Position numbers and translations under genes: made by a program
DNA from: Purshia tridentata
Lineage: Eukaryota > Streptophyta > Magnoliopsida > Rosales > Rosaceae
Direction: 5' to 3'
DNA: 64,000 bases
NCBI GenBank assembly: GCA_003254885.1
Contig: QANT01002834.1
Location: 19,421-83,420 of the forward strand
Shown here: positions 35,285 through 49,600 of the stretch, piece by piece
Layout of the letters: every line of letters begins with the position of its first letter
Position numbering within the stretch: the first letter of the stretch is position 1
Notes under the pieces: model-generated
What the model was told of the DNA's origin: nothing
What the model saw: only the letters and a program-made list of their open reading frames with translations
Database searches by the model: none

Positions 35285-36448
35285 GGAAGATTAGAATCTT
35301 CAACTTCTTGCAATTCTTTTTTCCGTACCTGCATTATTGTATGGGTTGAAACTGATAATTATAGTTTTTACTTTGTTGTCTGTGTAATGGTTGACCATAA
35401 TCTGAGCTTCTAATTGGTCATCATGGTATCTGCAATTCTTTGTTTGTACTTTGTATACCTTGAAGTGATTGTAATGGATAACATTGTACTGGTGAAGTTT
35501 TGAATTTCAACATGATTTTGACATTGGCTAATCTCAAACTACAGAAGTATATATGTTTGGTCCTGTTTGGGCGAGTTATGTGTCTGTCCAGACATTATAT
35601 CAATGTTTTGCTGGTTAAGTCTCGAATCCACCAATCTCCTCTACTTTGTAACCAATTGAACACTGAAAGGGGATTATTTGATAACATGTGGCTGGAGAGC
35701 TTTCCTGGGTCTATATTTTCGACCAAAAATGAGGAGAAAATCCCCTTCCAGCTAGTATGACTGCATTCAACCTTAGAAAAAAAAGAAAAATAAACAAATT
35801 AATCAAGTAAATGGACAAAATTCAGCTATATTGACGTGACAAGCAGCCATGCTGTTGACTGCCCTATTCAATAACTTCTACAACTTGCAGGCAATGATAT
35901 GGGATTCAGCAATGAGAAAAATATATAAATTCGTCGTCACTCATATTATAACACTTGAATTAGTAATATCATATAAAAATGTTAAAACACACCCACAAAT
36001 TTTCCCCACCAATTAAAAAGAGGAAATGTAGTATGATTATCAAATGATTGGTTGGATATGATTCCAAAATTCAAAAATATCATTCTATAAATATGGTTAA
36101 TTATTATAGTAATTGCAAATATATTTAAAAGACATGCCATAAGTGTTATGATTACCTAGTTGATGAGGTAGCTTAATTGAAAGTGCCGTAGAATTGTCCT
36201 TTACACCCCTCAATTTACCCTCTCTCAAATCAAAAAAAAAAAAAAGTGTTATGATTAAAATGTCACAATATTCCATTTAAAATATCGTGAACTATAAAAA
36301 TACTTTAACATGTTTTCGCTTTAAATTTTATATTTTAAAGATTTGTGAAAGTATAAACTATAAAGTGGTAAAAATATACTTTACCTGAAGGGTATTTTTA
36401 TAATTATGGTAATTAACATAAGTAGCATCTAGTTTTATTAAAAAAATA
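35285..36448. other. AT-rich intergenic region
   Basis: This is the 3' flank of the methyltransferase gene followed by AT-rich DNA up to the inverted-repeat element. No gene is supported. Confidence 0.55.
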
Positions 36449-37725
36449 GGGTAAAATATGATTTTAGTCCTTATGTTTTGACCCAAAAACACATTTGATC
36501 CTTGTGTTCTAAAAATAATCAATTTGGTACTTGTGTTTTGCTCTGTTAACAATTATAGGACAATTGTTAACTTCTGTCAATTTGCTCCTTTTTTTTGGTT
36601 TTGTTCTCACACTTGTGAGGGAGAAAAAGAGATCTCCTTGTACCGTGAAGTAGTAAAGAAGAGTATTACCCATCAAAGAATGGGTTTCCTCTTTCTGGGC
36701 TCACCATGGCGTGAGGGGGGAAGAGATGGATGTGACCCAGAATAAGTTTTTGAAGAGGGAAGAGATGATCACAGTTAGAGGTGAAAATGAGTTTCCATTT
36801 GATCGCTGGTGGTGGTCGGAACTAGGATTTTTGGTGGAGAATGGTGCATATCTTCATCATGTGTTCTTGAGAATTCATAAAGACATTTTCCTCACTTCCA
36901 TCACTAGATCTCAATTCACCCCCCACTCCCCACCCCCCAAATCTGCAGCTCTCCCTCACCCAGCCCCTCCTCCTCCTCCTCTTTCTTATTCTCCTCCCTT
37001 TTCATTGCAAATGCATGAAATTTTTTTTTTTTCAAAAAAAATAACAAATTTCAAATCCCTCAATATCCACCTTTTTTTTTTCGGTTGCAGAACATTAAAA
37101 AAAATATAAAAAAAAATTCCAAACCTCCTCCCCCCTCCACATTATTTTATTGGAGAAGAAACCCTTTTTATTCAATCTTAATTTAAATTTAAATTTTGAT
37201 TCCATTATTAAGCCCTATGGCGTCTGGACTTTGGAGGCAAGAGTAATCCCCAATTGCGCAGAGGTCTGATTACATTTTTACATGATTTTTAATGATTTCA
37301 CTTCTTTAATTTCTAATTATTTTTAAATTATGAGCTTTATTTGTTTTATTTGATAATTTTTACGAATGCAGTCCTTTTCTCTTCAAAATATAGAGGAGGC
37401 AACACCGCCGAATCCTTATGTAATAGTTGATAGGTACGTGGTGATATTTTCGGAGGTGCAGCTGCTGATGCTCTTCACACCCACACTGCTCTGTCTGCAT
37501 ATCCTCTTCCTCAATCTTCCTTTTTATTATTTTTCTTTCAATTAGGATCAAAAGATTAGACCAAACAAAATTATGGTCAAAATTGTTAATTCAATTGACA
37601 TAAGTTTACAACTGTCCTATAATTGTAAACGAATAAAACACAAGGATCAAATTGATAATTTTTAAAACATAAGGATCAAAAGTGTTTTTTTGTTAAAACA
37701 CAGGGACTATAATTGCATTTTACCC
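36449..37725. mobile_element. Non-autonomous DNA transposon with ~130-bp terminal inverted repeats (MULE-like)
   Basis: The left end 36449-36580 (starting gggtaaaatatgattttagt) is the inverted complement, with roughly 15% differences, of the right end at about 37590-37725 (ending ttgcattttaccc). Shared blocks include tttgatccttgtgtt, atcaattt and caattatagga. The flanks are 7 A then TA on the left and 8 A then TA on the right, compatible with a 9-base target duplication with one slipped A. Long inverted ends plus a 9-base duplication are typical of Mutator-like elements. The interior has no transposase, only low-complexity frames, so it is non-autonomous. Confidence 0.8.
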
Positions 37726-38002
37726 AAAAAAAATAATAATAATAGTAGCACACAAGCTGGGCAGAGTGTCTTGGTCGAAAAGGAACCGAATACCACGTCG
37801 GATCAAACAAATCCATTTGCCCTTTCCTATTCATCCTTCTTTCCGACTTTAATAGTAGTGTAAACGCAAAGCCATTGCACTTTGACTTCAACCTCACCTC
37901 TCTTTCTTTTTATTTTTTTAGTGGTTTTCACACGCTTCTCTCTCTCTCTTTCTCACACAAAAATAAAGGTCCGTTTCTTTAACCTCAACCTCCTTCCCCA
38001 GT

Positions 38003-38039
<37 letters not shown>

Positions 38040-38245
38040 AGCCCGCCTGAAAGAATCTGTCATTTTCTCTGTTACTTTTTCGATTTCATTATCGTTTGCT
38101 TTGTAAAAAGACTAAACATTGAGTGATGATTATGCAATACTCGGAGTTGTATTGGTTTGCTTTTGCTTTTTCTGGATTGCTGATAATCAGAGTCCCTCTT
38201 CGCTAATGAAATCTAGGGTTTATGTGAGCTTGTCATTGCTCGTCC
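37726..38245 (+). other. Promoter and leader of CAMTA gene with (CT)16
   Basis: This lies between the transposon and the CAMTA start codon. A pure (CT)16 microsatellite at 38006-38037 lies in a pyrimidine-rich tract, typical of plant core promoters and leaders. Transposon insertion ends about 280 bases upstream of it. Confidence 0.55.
38006..38037 (+). repeat. (CT)16 microsatellite in CAMTA leader
   Basis: Sixteen uninterrupted CT units were read directly. They lie roughly 210 bases upstream of the CAMTA ATG. Confidence 0.95.
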
Positions 38246-41200
38246 ATGGCTGACACGAAGAAATACATCCCCAATCAACAGTTAGGTCAGCATTTTCTTC
38301 ATATAAATGCGTTTTCTTAGATGTTTATTGCATTCGGAATCGGATTCTGTTTTTCGTTTTGTTTCTCACTAAATTATAGCCTTCTTGGGTTCAAGGACGG
38401 CCTTGATTTGTTATGTTAATGTTTACTCTGCGTGATCGTTAATCAACACTTCATGCATGCGTGTAATAGTCTCACTTCCCTTTTATCATTTGTTTTGAGG
38501 TTTCTCATTGACGTAAGAATGGATTTGCATGCATTAACTGAGTGAATAATCCTACAACTTTGAACTCTGAAGTAATCTAGGGCATGTTGCACAATGCATT
38601 GTAAGTACATTTTGTTTTATCGTCTCTGTGACACTTTTGTAAAATCGTGTGTTTGCTACTCGGATGCATCCAATGCTTTTTAACTAAATTGGGATAGTGA
38701 AAGTACTGATTTCAGGTCTTTTTATCATTTCTATTTTCTCTGACCTTTATTGTTTCCCTCTATTGATTCTGATTTTGATTTTACTTTACTTCTGGTTATT
38801 TGGCAGACCTTGTGCAGATATTGCAAGAAGCACAACAGCGTTGGCTCCGGCCATCTGAAATCTGTGAAATACTTCGCAACTATCAAAAGTTTCAGTTAAC
38901 CCCAGATCCGCCCGTCAAGCCTCCAGGTTGTCCTTGGCTTGTTTTCTTGAATGGTTCATTTGGATTGTATGTGCTTGATTCACTTTGTGTTCTGTCCGAA
39001 TTTTTCAATTTCCTTCTTCTGTTAGTTAGGTGTTTCTAAAATCCTGTGGAACAAATTCACAGTAACATTCAAAATCATTCACTAATTGCTATTGTTAATT
39101 TTAGTTATTTGATATGTGATATATTCAATATAAAAGCAACATTGATTTGTTTAACTGTTATGGTTCATTTCATTTGAGATGGGTTAAGAAGCGGAAAAGT
39201 TTACAGATATTTTCTTTTTCACATATGAATATTGTTATATATAATGTAGGTATATAGCAAACACACATCAAACCTTAAATTTTAATCATTTAATTATTGG
39301 TTCTTTTTTCATTCTATTCCCAGAATCATCCAAAATGATGTTTGTTCACTAGTGCACTAGTTACTTCAGATCAAATATCACTAGTACACTGCTACCATTT
39401 CGAACGAGATGGATCACTGACATTCTTCCTTGGTACATGCAAAGGGAAACTAAATGTTGTTCATTTTTCCAGCTGGTTCTTTGTTCCTGTTTGATCGAAA
39501 AGCACTTCGTTATTTTCGTAAAGATGGTCACCGCTGGAGGAAGAAAAAAGATGGAAAAACTGTCAAAGAAGCCCATGAAAAGTTGAAGGTGTGCTGTTCA
39601 ATCTATTATTAGTAAGTTCACTTTATTGGGTTGGTCTTAAGAAATAGAGTTGAGTTGTTGCCTGGTTATTGTCTTCTGTACCTGGACCTTATGTCTTTAG
39701 GTGGTCATAGTTTCCCAGGCAACACAGAAGTGAGGGATCAATAGGTGCCTGTGAGGTTTTATAGTCATGTTTTTGGGTAAAGGACTTGAGCACTCCAATG
39801 GATGGTTTGTAAATTTATGATATGATTGTCTTTTTAGGGCATCAAATTAAGCAGAGCATGTAAGGTCATATGCTATGCTACCAATTTCTATAAACAGTTA
39901 GACCATTGAATGTCAGCGAATATTATAGGCCTTAATCCTGGGTTAGTTGACATTCTCAGTTTTCATCTTGTAATTTTCTTAGGTTTGATCATGAGCTGGT
40001 GGCCCTTTTTCTTTACTAACTATTTTATATAAATTCAACTCATTCAGAGTAACGATTATGTATTTGTACCCATACTTTTAAGAAATGTTGTGCTGCCGTT
40101 GCAAATGTATCATAAATGGTAAATTGTTAATTTTTATCCAGATTGGAAGCTGATGGGCATCTAAGTTATTTTATTTTATCCCCATGTTTTGACATTTTTT
40201 GTGTTTCGTCTGTATTTTTATTTATTCCGGTGCTCAAGTCTTATATTTTTATGGCCTTTGCCAACATTGGCTACTAGTTGACCTTTTCCATTTTGATGCA
40301 CTTGAAAATTTCTTCTGTAGTGATGGAAGCAACTTCAGTTGTACTTATTATTTAGCTCTCTATTTTCTTTTTTGGTATTTTTGTAGGCTGGCAGTGTAGA
40401 CGTTCTTCATTGTTATTATGCCCATGGGGAGGAGAATGAGAATTTTCAACGGCGGAGTTATTGGATGCTTGATGCGTGAGTTTTCTGTCCTTGAGGATTG
40501 AAGATTTAAAAGGCCTGTAAAATCAAAGTTTGGTCTCTGGGTGGAAAATGTTTGATAGCATGGTAGATAGGGTTTTGTTGTAGAAGTTCTGTTGGAAGCT
40601 GTAAATTAGGATTCAATAGTGTGGCTTACATGAATTCCGTGAACTGTTTAATTTCCCTCTATTATTGAACTACTAGTTGCATTGCAGATGTAGACTCTAG
40701 CATATCCCCGTAGCAAATATTTGAGAATACTGCTTGCTGAGCATACACTGAGAAAATGAAGTGTTTATTTGTTGCTTTTATGTTCAACAAATGCTATAAC
40801 AATAATTAGTTTTTGGCCAATAAGTACTTTCTGTTTTATTTTGTTTGCATTTTTCTCACTTTTCTCGTTATTTTTCTTGCTTTTCAGACCATTACAGCAC
40901 ATTGTTCTTGTGCATTACAGAGAAGTGAAAGAGGTAAAGTGTCCTTGTGTGTGTGTGTGTACAGATGGGAAAAAAATGTTGGTACAGCTTTTTCTTTTTA
41001 ATAATTTTAAGACTACTGTCCATCGTTAGTGGAATGATTATAATTTACTGTATATTATATGCTTATGTTCTATTATTTCTGTGATGCTTTGCAGGGGTAC
41101 AAGGCTGGTGTCTCCCATTTGCTGGCAGATCCAGGATCACAGGTTGGAAGCCCTCAAAGTAGTTCAGCACATTTCTCTGCACAAGGAAACTCACCTGCCC

Positions 41201-44200
41201 CTACAGTTCAAACATCTTTTGCTTCAAGTGCAAACAGAGTGGACTGGAATGGACAAACATTATCTACAGAATTTGAGGATGTGGATTCTGGGGGTGATGC
41301 TGGAGTTTCATCTCTTGGCCAACCTATGTTTGGTTCCATTTTGCATAATGCTTCTCTACTTTCACAAGAAGTTGGAGGTATAATGCATTGCAGTAGATAC
41401 TATTTCACTTATGAATTTCACTAGATGCATTAAAGTTTATAATTTTGTTTAAATTCTTGTAATATCTTGTTGTTCTGCTTTTATTCAGAGCCACTGGACA
41501 TACAATTCAAGGCTTTTTTTGGAGTTTAATATCAGCTATATCACAGTTGTTTGGGTTTTATAAGCACATTTTACTGTCCTTGGTCTTTTAGCAGTAACTT
41601 ATACCTTCCATTTGATTAAACTCTGCTTCTATATGTTTTGGCCCTTTTCAGTTTTGTCTTTATCTTTTAGTTGAGTTATTTCTTCCATTATGTATGATGA
41701 ACTTTATCAAGTAGGAAAATGTTGTTTGTCCAAAAACAACTTTCTGCATTCATGTGAGTATTTATAGTAGCATGGGAACTCATAGTACCAATATGATCTC
41801 CATTATGCATACAAAAATTGTATTTTGTTTCAAATATTGATATATCTTATGCAGTAGTAAGTTTTCAAAACTTAAAATATGTGACCAGGTGTCTCTCGTG
41901 CTTTTCAGGATTTCCTGAGTCATTCAGGGATCCCTCCGGTTCGTGGTGTGCTGGACCTAAATTTTATCCTGGTTCTGGTTCTGGTTCATCTGTCTGGGCT
42001 GGAATGCAAAGCTCAACAACAAATGAGCACAGCATACATGACCACAATGTTTTTGTTGGAGAACCTAATGGAGCCGACTTCATAACTCATAAATTAACAG
42101 ATGCTAGATTGGATGTTGATAGTGGATTCAAAGATGTAACTTGTGAAGATAGGTTGATTGCTGACATAGATGTCCAGGCTGTCACAGCACCTTCTCAGAG
42201 AGAAGCTCAGGTATGTTTTCTACAGTCAGTTTTCTGTGCTTTTAGTCTTCCACACTGTCGTATTTTAATTTCATTTCATTTCCTGATGAATCTTATTTTA
42301 TGAGATAGTGTTTTGCCATAATTTTAGTTAATGTTAATATATGAATTTGAACACCTGCTGTTGTCACACACCATGGAAACAATTCGTAGATTGGAAACAA
42401 TTTGAACACCGGCTTTGTTGTTTATCAATTATTTCTCTTTTAGTTGTTTTTCTACTGCAATTTATTTACTTGGTTTTTTAGAGTAGGGTTTCCTGTGGTG
42501 GAAATTTCCTTAGTGATAGTTAAACCTTATTACATGTGCCAAAGGAGCATGAATTCAATGTGTTTAATCCCCAGTTTCATGGTTTTTCTGATACTCAGAC
42601 AGTATTTATTTCTACCAACCAAGTTGAAAATAATTCTAGAGATGGTGGTGCACGTGATGCTGAACCGGGAGAGCTGAAGAAACTTGACAGTTTTGGGAGA
42701 TGGATGGATAAAGAAATTGGTGTGGATTGTACTGATTCCTTGATGGCTTCTGACTCTGGCAATTACTGGAACACACTTGATGCTCAGGATGATGATAAGG
42801 AAGTGTCCAGTTTATCCCACCATATGCAGTTAGATATAGATTCACTTGGCCCTTCTCTTTCCCAAGAACAACTATTTAGCATCTGTGATTATTCGCCAGA
42901 TTGGGCTTATTCAGGAACTGAAACAAAGGTACGTATACATAGCTAATGACTTTGTATTTTTGTTATATATATATATATATATATATATATTTTTAAACAA
43001 AAATGCGCTCGTAAATAGACATCATTCTAATAAATGCATGACTAGATATGTTGATTCAGTTTCTTCTTCTACCCCCTTTTCAGGTTTTAATAGTTGGTAG
43101 ATTTTTGGGAAGCAAGAAGCATTCTACTGAGACAAAGTGGGGATGCATGTTTGGTGAAATAGAGGTTTCTGCTGAAGTTCTGTCAGATAATGTTATACGA
43201 TGTCAAACTCCTTTACATGCTCCTGGGCGTGTTCCATTCTATGTGACCTGCAGAAATAGGGTAGCCTGCAGTGAGGTGAGAGAGTTTGAATATCGTGAAA
43301 AGCCCATGGGGATAGCTATCAACAGCTCAACAGAAGATGAATTGTGCTTTCAGATACGTCTAGCAAAATTGTTGAAGTTGGGCTCAGAGAGGAAGTGGTT
43401 GGAATGTTCTGCTGTAGATTGTGATAAATGTAAGCTCAAAAGTTCCATATGTTCAATGAGAAGCAACAGTGAGAGTGATTGGGTAATAGTTGATGGGGGT
43501 TCTATGGCATGCAAAAGTGATCACTTGACCCATAGAAATGTCTTGATTCAAAATTTGTTGAAGGATAGACTTTGTGAATGGCTAGTCTGTAAAGTTCATG
43601 AAGGCAGTAAAGGACCACATGTCCTGGATAAAGAAGGCCAAGGTGTTCTACATTTGACTGCTGCTCTTGGTTATGAGTGGGCCATGGGCCCCATAGTTGC
43701 TTCTGGTGTCAGCCCCAATTTCAGAGATGCTTGCGGAAGAACAGGGCTTCACTGGGCATCATATTTTGGAAGGTAAGGACTTAAGGTTGCTGTTATAGAT
43801 TCTTCTCTATTATGTATACCAAAAAGAAAATATATACATATTCATCACATTATCTTGTATGTTTTGTATGGAGGGATTAGTATTATTTTCAAATTCTCTG
43901 TTTGTAGGCTGTCTTCTTTTATTTATGTTGGATATTATATAATTCCCTTGGCAGCAATATCTTGTATTGCTCAAATAATTTTATTTTTAATCCAGTTCTT
44001 TTATGAAGTTTCTTTCTAGTCAGCATTGATATGAAAAGCGTATAAGTTTCTGTCCCATGTTGGGGAAGACAAAGGTTGTACCTGTATATAATATTCAGAT
44101 AATACTTTTCTTGTATATAAGGTTGAGAATTTATTGATGAAGGAATTCATCTTCAAGAAATGCTGTTTCCATCAAATATAGGAAGGTCGGGAGGAATAAT

Positions 44201-45836
44201 GAGCCAACATGCTTGTAATTGAAAACGACTTCTATACTTTTGTATGCACCACGCCTAATCTTACCTTTTCTGAGGATGACTTGAAGGGTCATCTACAACC
44301 ATCTTTATTCTTGATTTATGTAACGTATTTGGTTTTAACACTAATCTGTTATTTTTCAATCCTTTTATAGAGAGGAAACAGTCACCGCTTTAGTTATATT
44401 GGGTGCCGCTCCAGGTGCTGTTGATGACCCAACACCAGCATTTCCTGGCGGACAAACAGCCGCTGATCTAGCCTCAAGTAGAGGACATAAAGGGATTGCT
44501 GGATATTTGGCGGAAGCGGATCTTACTAGTCACCTATCCTCATTGACAATCAATGAGACTATAATGGACAATGTTTCCGCAACTGTTGCAGCTGAAAAGG
44601 CGATTGAGACTGCAGAAGTTGTTGCATCTGATGTGGCAATAGATCAGCAACACTCACTGAGAGGCTCTCTAGCAGCTGTTAGGAAATCAGCTCATGCGGC
44701 TGCTCTAATTCAAGCAGCTTTCCGGACACGTTCATTCCGTCAACGACAATTAACTAAGAGCAGCTCTGATATTTCTGAAGTTTCACTAGACCTAGTTGCA
44801 CTTGGTTCCTTGAAGAGAGTCCAAAAGTTCAGTCACTACGAAGATTATCTGCATTCTGCAGCAGCTCTGAAGATCCAACAGAAATATCGTGGTTGGAAGG
44901 GAAGAAAGGAATTTTTGAAGATACGCAATCGTATTGTTAAAATTCAGGTACCTCCATTTATATGGTGCTTTTTTGTAGAATCATGTCAGTGTTAAGTGTT
45001 AACTTTATGTTTCATGCCAATGTTTTGCAATTCTGATTTCTGGATATACGTTGACCGCTGTGTGTTCACTGTATAATGCTTCACTGATATCTGGTTTTTG
45101 AAAAACTTTGGGTATTTTAAATCTTTGTTTTGTTGGGACTTGGGTATACCTTACCTGAACTGAGGTATATAGATGTTGTAATTTATCATTAATTCTGCTC
45201 ATCATTTCCAGGCTCATGTGAGGGGACATCAGGTTCGTAAGAATTACAAAAAGCTTGTTTGGTCTGTTGGAATGCTGGAAAAAATAATATTACGTTGGAG
45301 GCGAAAAAGACCTGGATTGCGAGGATTTCGAGCAGAAAACCCTACCGAAGATGCATCATCCTCGGAGATTAAGAAAAACGATGACTATGAATTTCTGAGT
45401 GTTGGCCGGAAGCAGAAATGTGCTGGAGTTGAGAAAGCTCTTGCAAGGGTACAGTCCATGGCTCGTCACCCTGAAGCACGTGAACAGTATATGAGACTTA
45501 AGGTAAATTTTACATTCTATTGGCCATTATCAAAAAACAAAAAAAAAAAAAGAAATTTTCATCTGTTTCCTAGTTTATCTTTCATGTTGCTTTACATATA
45601 GATAATTCTTCCAAATGTGGAGGAACAGGTCTTGGCAGAACAGTGGATTTTCATGGTAGCAATTATAAATTATAAATGTGTGTTAATCTTTGCTGAAGTC
45701 GTGAAAGTATTTCCTTCTTATCTTCATGTTCCAACAGATGGCTGGTCGGGGGAGCGGGTCCTCAAATCAAATTGAAAGTCCAGAAAAAGGGTTAACAGAG
45801 GAAGATCTACTTGTACTTACAGAAGGTGGTCGATGA
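38246..45836 (+). CDS. CAMTA: Calmodulin-binding transcription activator (CAMTA)
   Basis: Twelve exons (38246-38285, 38807-38926, 39473-39588, 40387-40475, 40888-40933, 41095-41377, 41909-42210, 42545-42928, 43084-43772, 44371-44947, 45212-45502, 45738-45836) encode 1,011 residues. CAMTAs are calcium/calmodulin-responsive nuclear factors that bind CGCG-type elements and control cold, wound and immune responses. Domain order: CG-1 DNA-binding domain (about 14-137: RWLRPSEICEILRNYQKF, LFDRKALRYFRKDGHRW, HIVLVHYREVKE); TIG/IPT fold (about 460-535); ankyrin repeats (about 655-740: GQGVLHLTAALGYEWA, RTGLHWASYFG); IQ motifs (AALIQAAFRTRSFRQRQ, ALKIQQKYRGWKGRKEF, AHVRGHQVRKNY) and the calmodulin-binding segment ILRWRRKRPGLRGF. 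The N terminus is closest to the CAMTA1-3 group. The exon 8 acceptor (caaag at 42544) is weak but is the only one that keeps the frame. Confidence 0.95.
42964..42990. repeat. (TA)n microsatellite in CAMTA intron 8
   Basis: About thirteen TA units start 36 bases after the exon 8 donor. The run lies wholly inside the intron. Confidence 0.9.
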
Positions 45837-46669
45837 TGAACAACTCCACCATGTCAACGAAGTATTTATTTGAATGGAGTGGAGTTAAGCTGTTTGGCAT
45901 TTTTCATGTTCATGTTCTACTTGGGAGGTTTTGTCAACACCAGAGGAAAGGCAGAATTGTATATGACTCAGTTTTCCTTTTTCATTTTAACCAATAGTCA
46001 ATTTTATCTGACATAGGTCGTAGGGGGTTATTTTTGAAAATGGGCCAAGCTCATAATCAAAATCTGAGACCGGTTGACATTTAAAACAGTAACTCGCAGT
46101 GCTATATTTTGTGCGCCTCAGATATATTATTTTTGGCAATATTCAGAAAAGTGCAATACTTCAGAAACGCGTGCTTCAATTTTTTTCTGCACTACAGTCG
46201 TACGACTCGCACATGACAACAAATGGCTTTTTTTCTTTTTTTTTGGATGAATGGTTCTGCTCTACACACCAACTTTCAAATATGAGCCATGGAGGTGAGA
46301 AATCCCCCTAACAAAATATATATTTGAACAAAAAACAAAATATATGTACTAATAAAAAAATACTCCACCTAAAATATACATGTAAAGGGGTAGAAAAACA
46401 AAAGCCTTTGACCGTGGGACTGCTTCACGTGTGGTTACCTTCAACCTCACCACGAATTATCCAAACTACATTCTTTGTAGACATGAAGACAATGTCAGAC
46501 AAAGGAATTCTGCGGCATTATAACTCCATGGAGTGCCTCAGAACTCGGAAGAGGGCTTTCAGACTTAATTCTTATGCTTCCTGTTGACCAACATTATGGA
46601 ATTACCAAAATGAAAATGTTTTATGATTTTGGAATTCAACAATTTCATGAACCCTTCACAGTAAACCAC
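45837..46669. other. Convergent 3' region, CAMTA and kinesin
   Basis: This contains the 3' untranslated regions of both convergent genes. Short plus-strand frames at 46099-46587 have no family resemblance. No other feature is seen. Confidence 0.55.
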
Positions 46670-49600
46670 TCACCTATAATCTGTTTCTGAACCCTGTCCG
46701 AAACGTTTGTCACGTTGATGGCTACCACCGGATTTGAAATATTGAGCAAGTTCACCATTCACACGAGAAAGATGCCTCTCAGACTGTTCCAGCCGTGAGG
46801 TGGAATCAACATCATGAAATTTCAGTGAGCTGTTGTTCTGCTTGATCAAGAAAACCATGGCACATTATTAGTTGAAAGTTCACTAGTGTGGTCAAAAACT
46901 CGTTCACATGGAAATTAACATGCCTTGGGCTTGGATTTCTGTTGAATTTGCTGCTGTGTGCTCGGGTTTCCAAGAATTGTTTTTACCATATCATCCAGTT
47001 CCGATACCCTCCTCTTTAGATTGGTCTTGTCCATCTATAAATAAAGGTAGCCGAAAGCTTGTAAGAACTTCATTGAAGGAATTTCTGAAATCAGTTAACA
47101 GTTTCTGAAAGCAATTTCTACCTTCAACATCTCATTCTGTGCAGAAAGCAACTGATCTCTCTCTTGGAGTTGTTGTACTGTCATCTGGGCAGCCAGTATA
47201 TCCTCTTCCTTTTTATCTATTTCGGATATGCAACTACAGTAACAAAATTTAAAAAGAAAAAAATTAAGAAGACAGTGGCATGAGTTTCTAGTCATGAGAA
47301 CATTTTTCATTTTTAAGTCACAAATATGTTTCACAAGATTTCAGCTCCGATATGGCCTTTGTTATTTAAAGTATCCAAGGAACCTAGACATTACCTATGG
47401 AGAATGAAATGAAACTTTTTTCTGATTTGGACAAGAAGCTTTTCCTAGCCATCCTTTTATTTTCACTTGTATTGAAATTTTCCGCTACGTAAGTAATTTT
47501 TAGGTTATTGCTTATTGTTTTTTATTTCTGTTAACAAATCAATCCTACAGAAAGTGAACTGAATCATTATAATTTTTATTTTTGAAGGATAAGTTGTAAT
47601 CACAAGGAGAGAAGCTTATTAAAATTGGACAAAAATTGTAGTGGAAAGGGGTGTAACCTCTGTCTTTCTTCTATTAGATCATTTATCTGCTTCCTTAAGT
47701 TGAGAATTTCTTTCTCCTAAGATGAAGCCAAAATCAATAAGTTAGGAAACAGCAAAGACAAAAAAAAGGAAGACAAATATAAAAATATTAGCGGCGAGCA
47801 CCTTTTCCAGGAAGTCTTCTGTTTGCTGATGAGCCTCCTCCACTAATTTTTGAACCTGGCACTGGTCTATCAAGTTCTAGGTGATACCAAAAGAAAACGA
47901 AACAAATGAGTATTGCTGCTATGAAACTGTCATGTTTAAAAGCTAAAGCCTGATACTTACTGCATAGTTGGTCATGTCCAATTTGACACCAAGTAAATCC
48001 CGAATGACATCATGTGTCATGCTTTCTGCTGCAGCCAGCCTGGTATTCAGCATACATACCTGAGAACAAATATCAATAAAACAGTACTCTTCTACTAGTT
48101 ATTAGAGAGAGAGAGAGAGAGAGTGTGCGTGTGTGTGTGGACTTGCGCCTACAAGCATTCCAGAAAGGACAACCAAGCAAGAAGGGCTCTTCACCTCTTT
48201 CTGCCGGCTGGCTGCCAGTGCCTCTAGTTCCTCAATACGAAGCCTGGCTGTAGAAAATTCCTGATCCTTCTCCGTATTCATCTGCTGAACCAAACTGGAA
48301 ATGCATCTGAATGGTGAGCTGGAGCCCCTTGTCCTGATTGAGCTCTTCTCAGATTTGTCTGATGCAGCAGCTGTTGATGTTGAATTTGTCTTATCTGCTT
48401 TTACTTCACAAACCATGGCCTCGAGAGTCTTGTACTGTTCAAAAGGTTGTGTAAGGACTTGATTTAGATAGTTATAACTTATACATATATCCACTCATGA
48501 TGAAGAGACATATCCAAAGTCTATATCTTACAGTGTTGGCTGGACAACTAAGGGCACTTCGTTTTTAGATGGTTATACATAAAAGTAACTGTTCAGAACC
48601 CTTTGTTTTTTTTTTTTCACCAACAAAATTTCAGAAATTTCAATATCTATTTGGCATAAGATGTGTTCAGGGATCTATTGAATAATAATTCCTGAGACCA
48701 TTTTCTGAAAGATACAGAATGGAGTAATGGGAATTCACTTTCATAAGGCTTTCTGTTTTAGATTTTTAAGTTCTAACTAGATGCCAGTTGATAATAGAAC
48801 AAACATGGACAGAAATTCTAGTAATTGTACCTTCTGTTGGTACTGTGACGCCTGGGCTTCAGCATGCAGCACGAGTTCAGAGATGTACTCTTTGCATTGT
48901 TTGATCTTCAAGATATGTTTTAAGTGTCAAAATATGGCTCTTATAAGTACATTGTCCAATAAGACAATTAAGATTAAAAATCACCAGCAAGACAGGACCT
49001 CACCTCTTTATCCCCTTCTGCTCTTTCCTCTTCAAGAAGCTTTATTCTATTATGAGCCTCATGAAGTTCCAGTAGCCTACTCTGTAGATGCCTGCATCAG
49101 AACTATTCCATCAGAACAATTTCTTTAAATTTAAGGAAGGAGTAAAATCAGAAGCAAGAAATACCTAGATATCAGATCTTCAGCTTGTTCAGCGTTTATG
49201 TTTTCTGAATCCACATTTTCAGTGAAATTTTCAACTGTTGACAATCTCTTTCTTAAAGCTTGGAGCTCCAGTTCTAGTGCATCTCTGATCAATCGATGTC
49301 TTTCAACCTCATCATCCATCTCATACACCTAAGAGAAGGAGCATGCCAACCAAAATTTTTGGGATTTGAAATCAATAGCCAAAAACAAATCAATAACCCA
49401 AACTGCACACAATACATACTTACCCAAATGTTTGCATGTAACAAATTGAATTGTAAGACAACAGGAATACTGATGCTAGTACTAAATTGATGTTCATGTG
49501 CTACATACAGAGACAAAAATCCCCGGGGGACTAACCTTTTTTTCCAGTACATTGATGGTACATTCAAGCTCCTCAACAGAGTGTTCTAAAATCTTAACCT

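Noticed and set aside
36711-37109. 132-codon frame inside the inverted-repeat element
   Set aside because: Homopolymer-derived P, F and K runs and no transposase motif; treated as non-coding interior.
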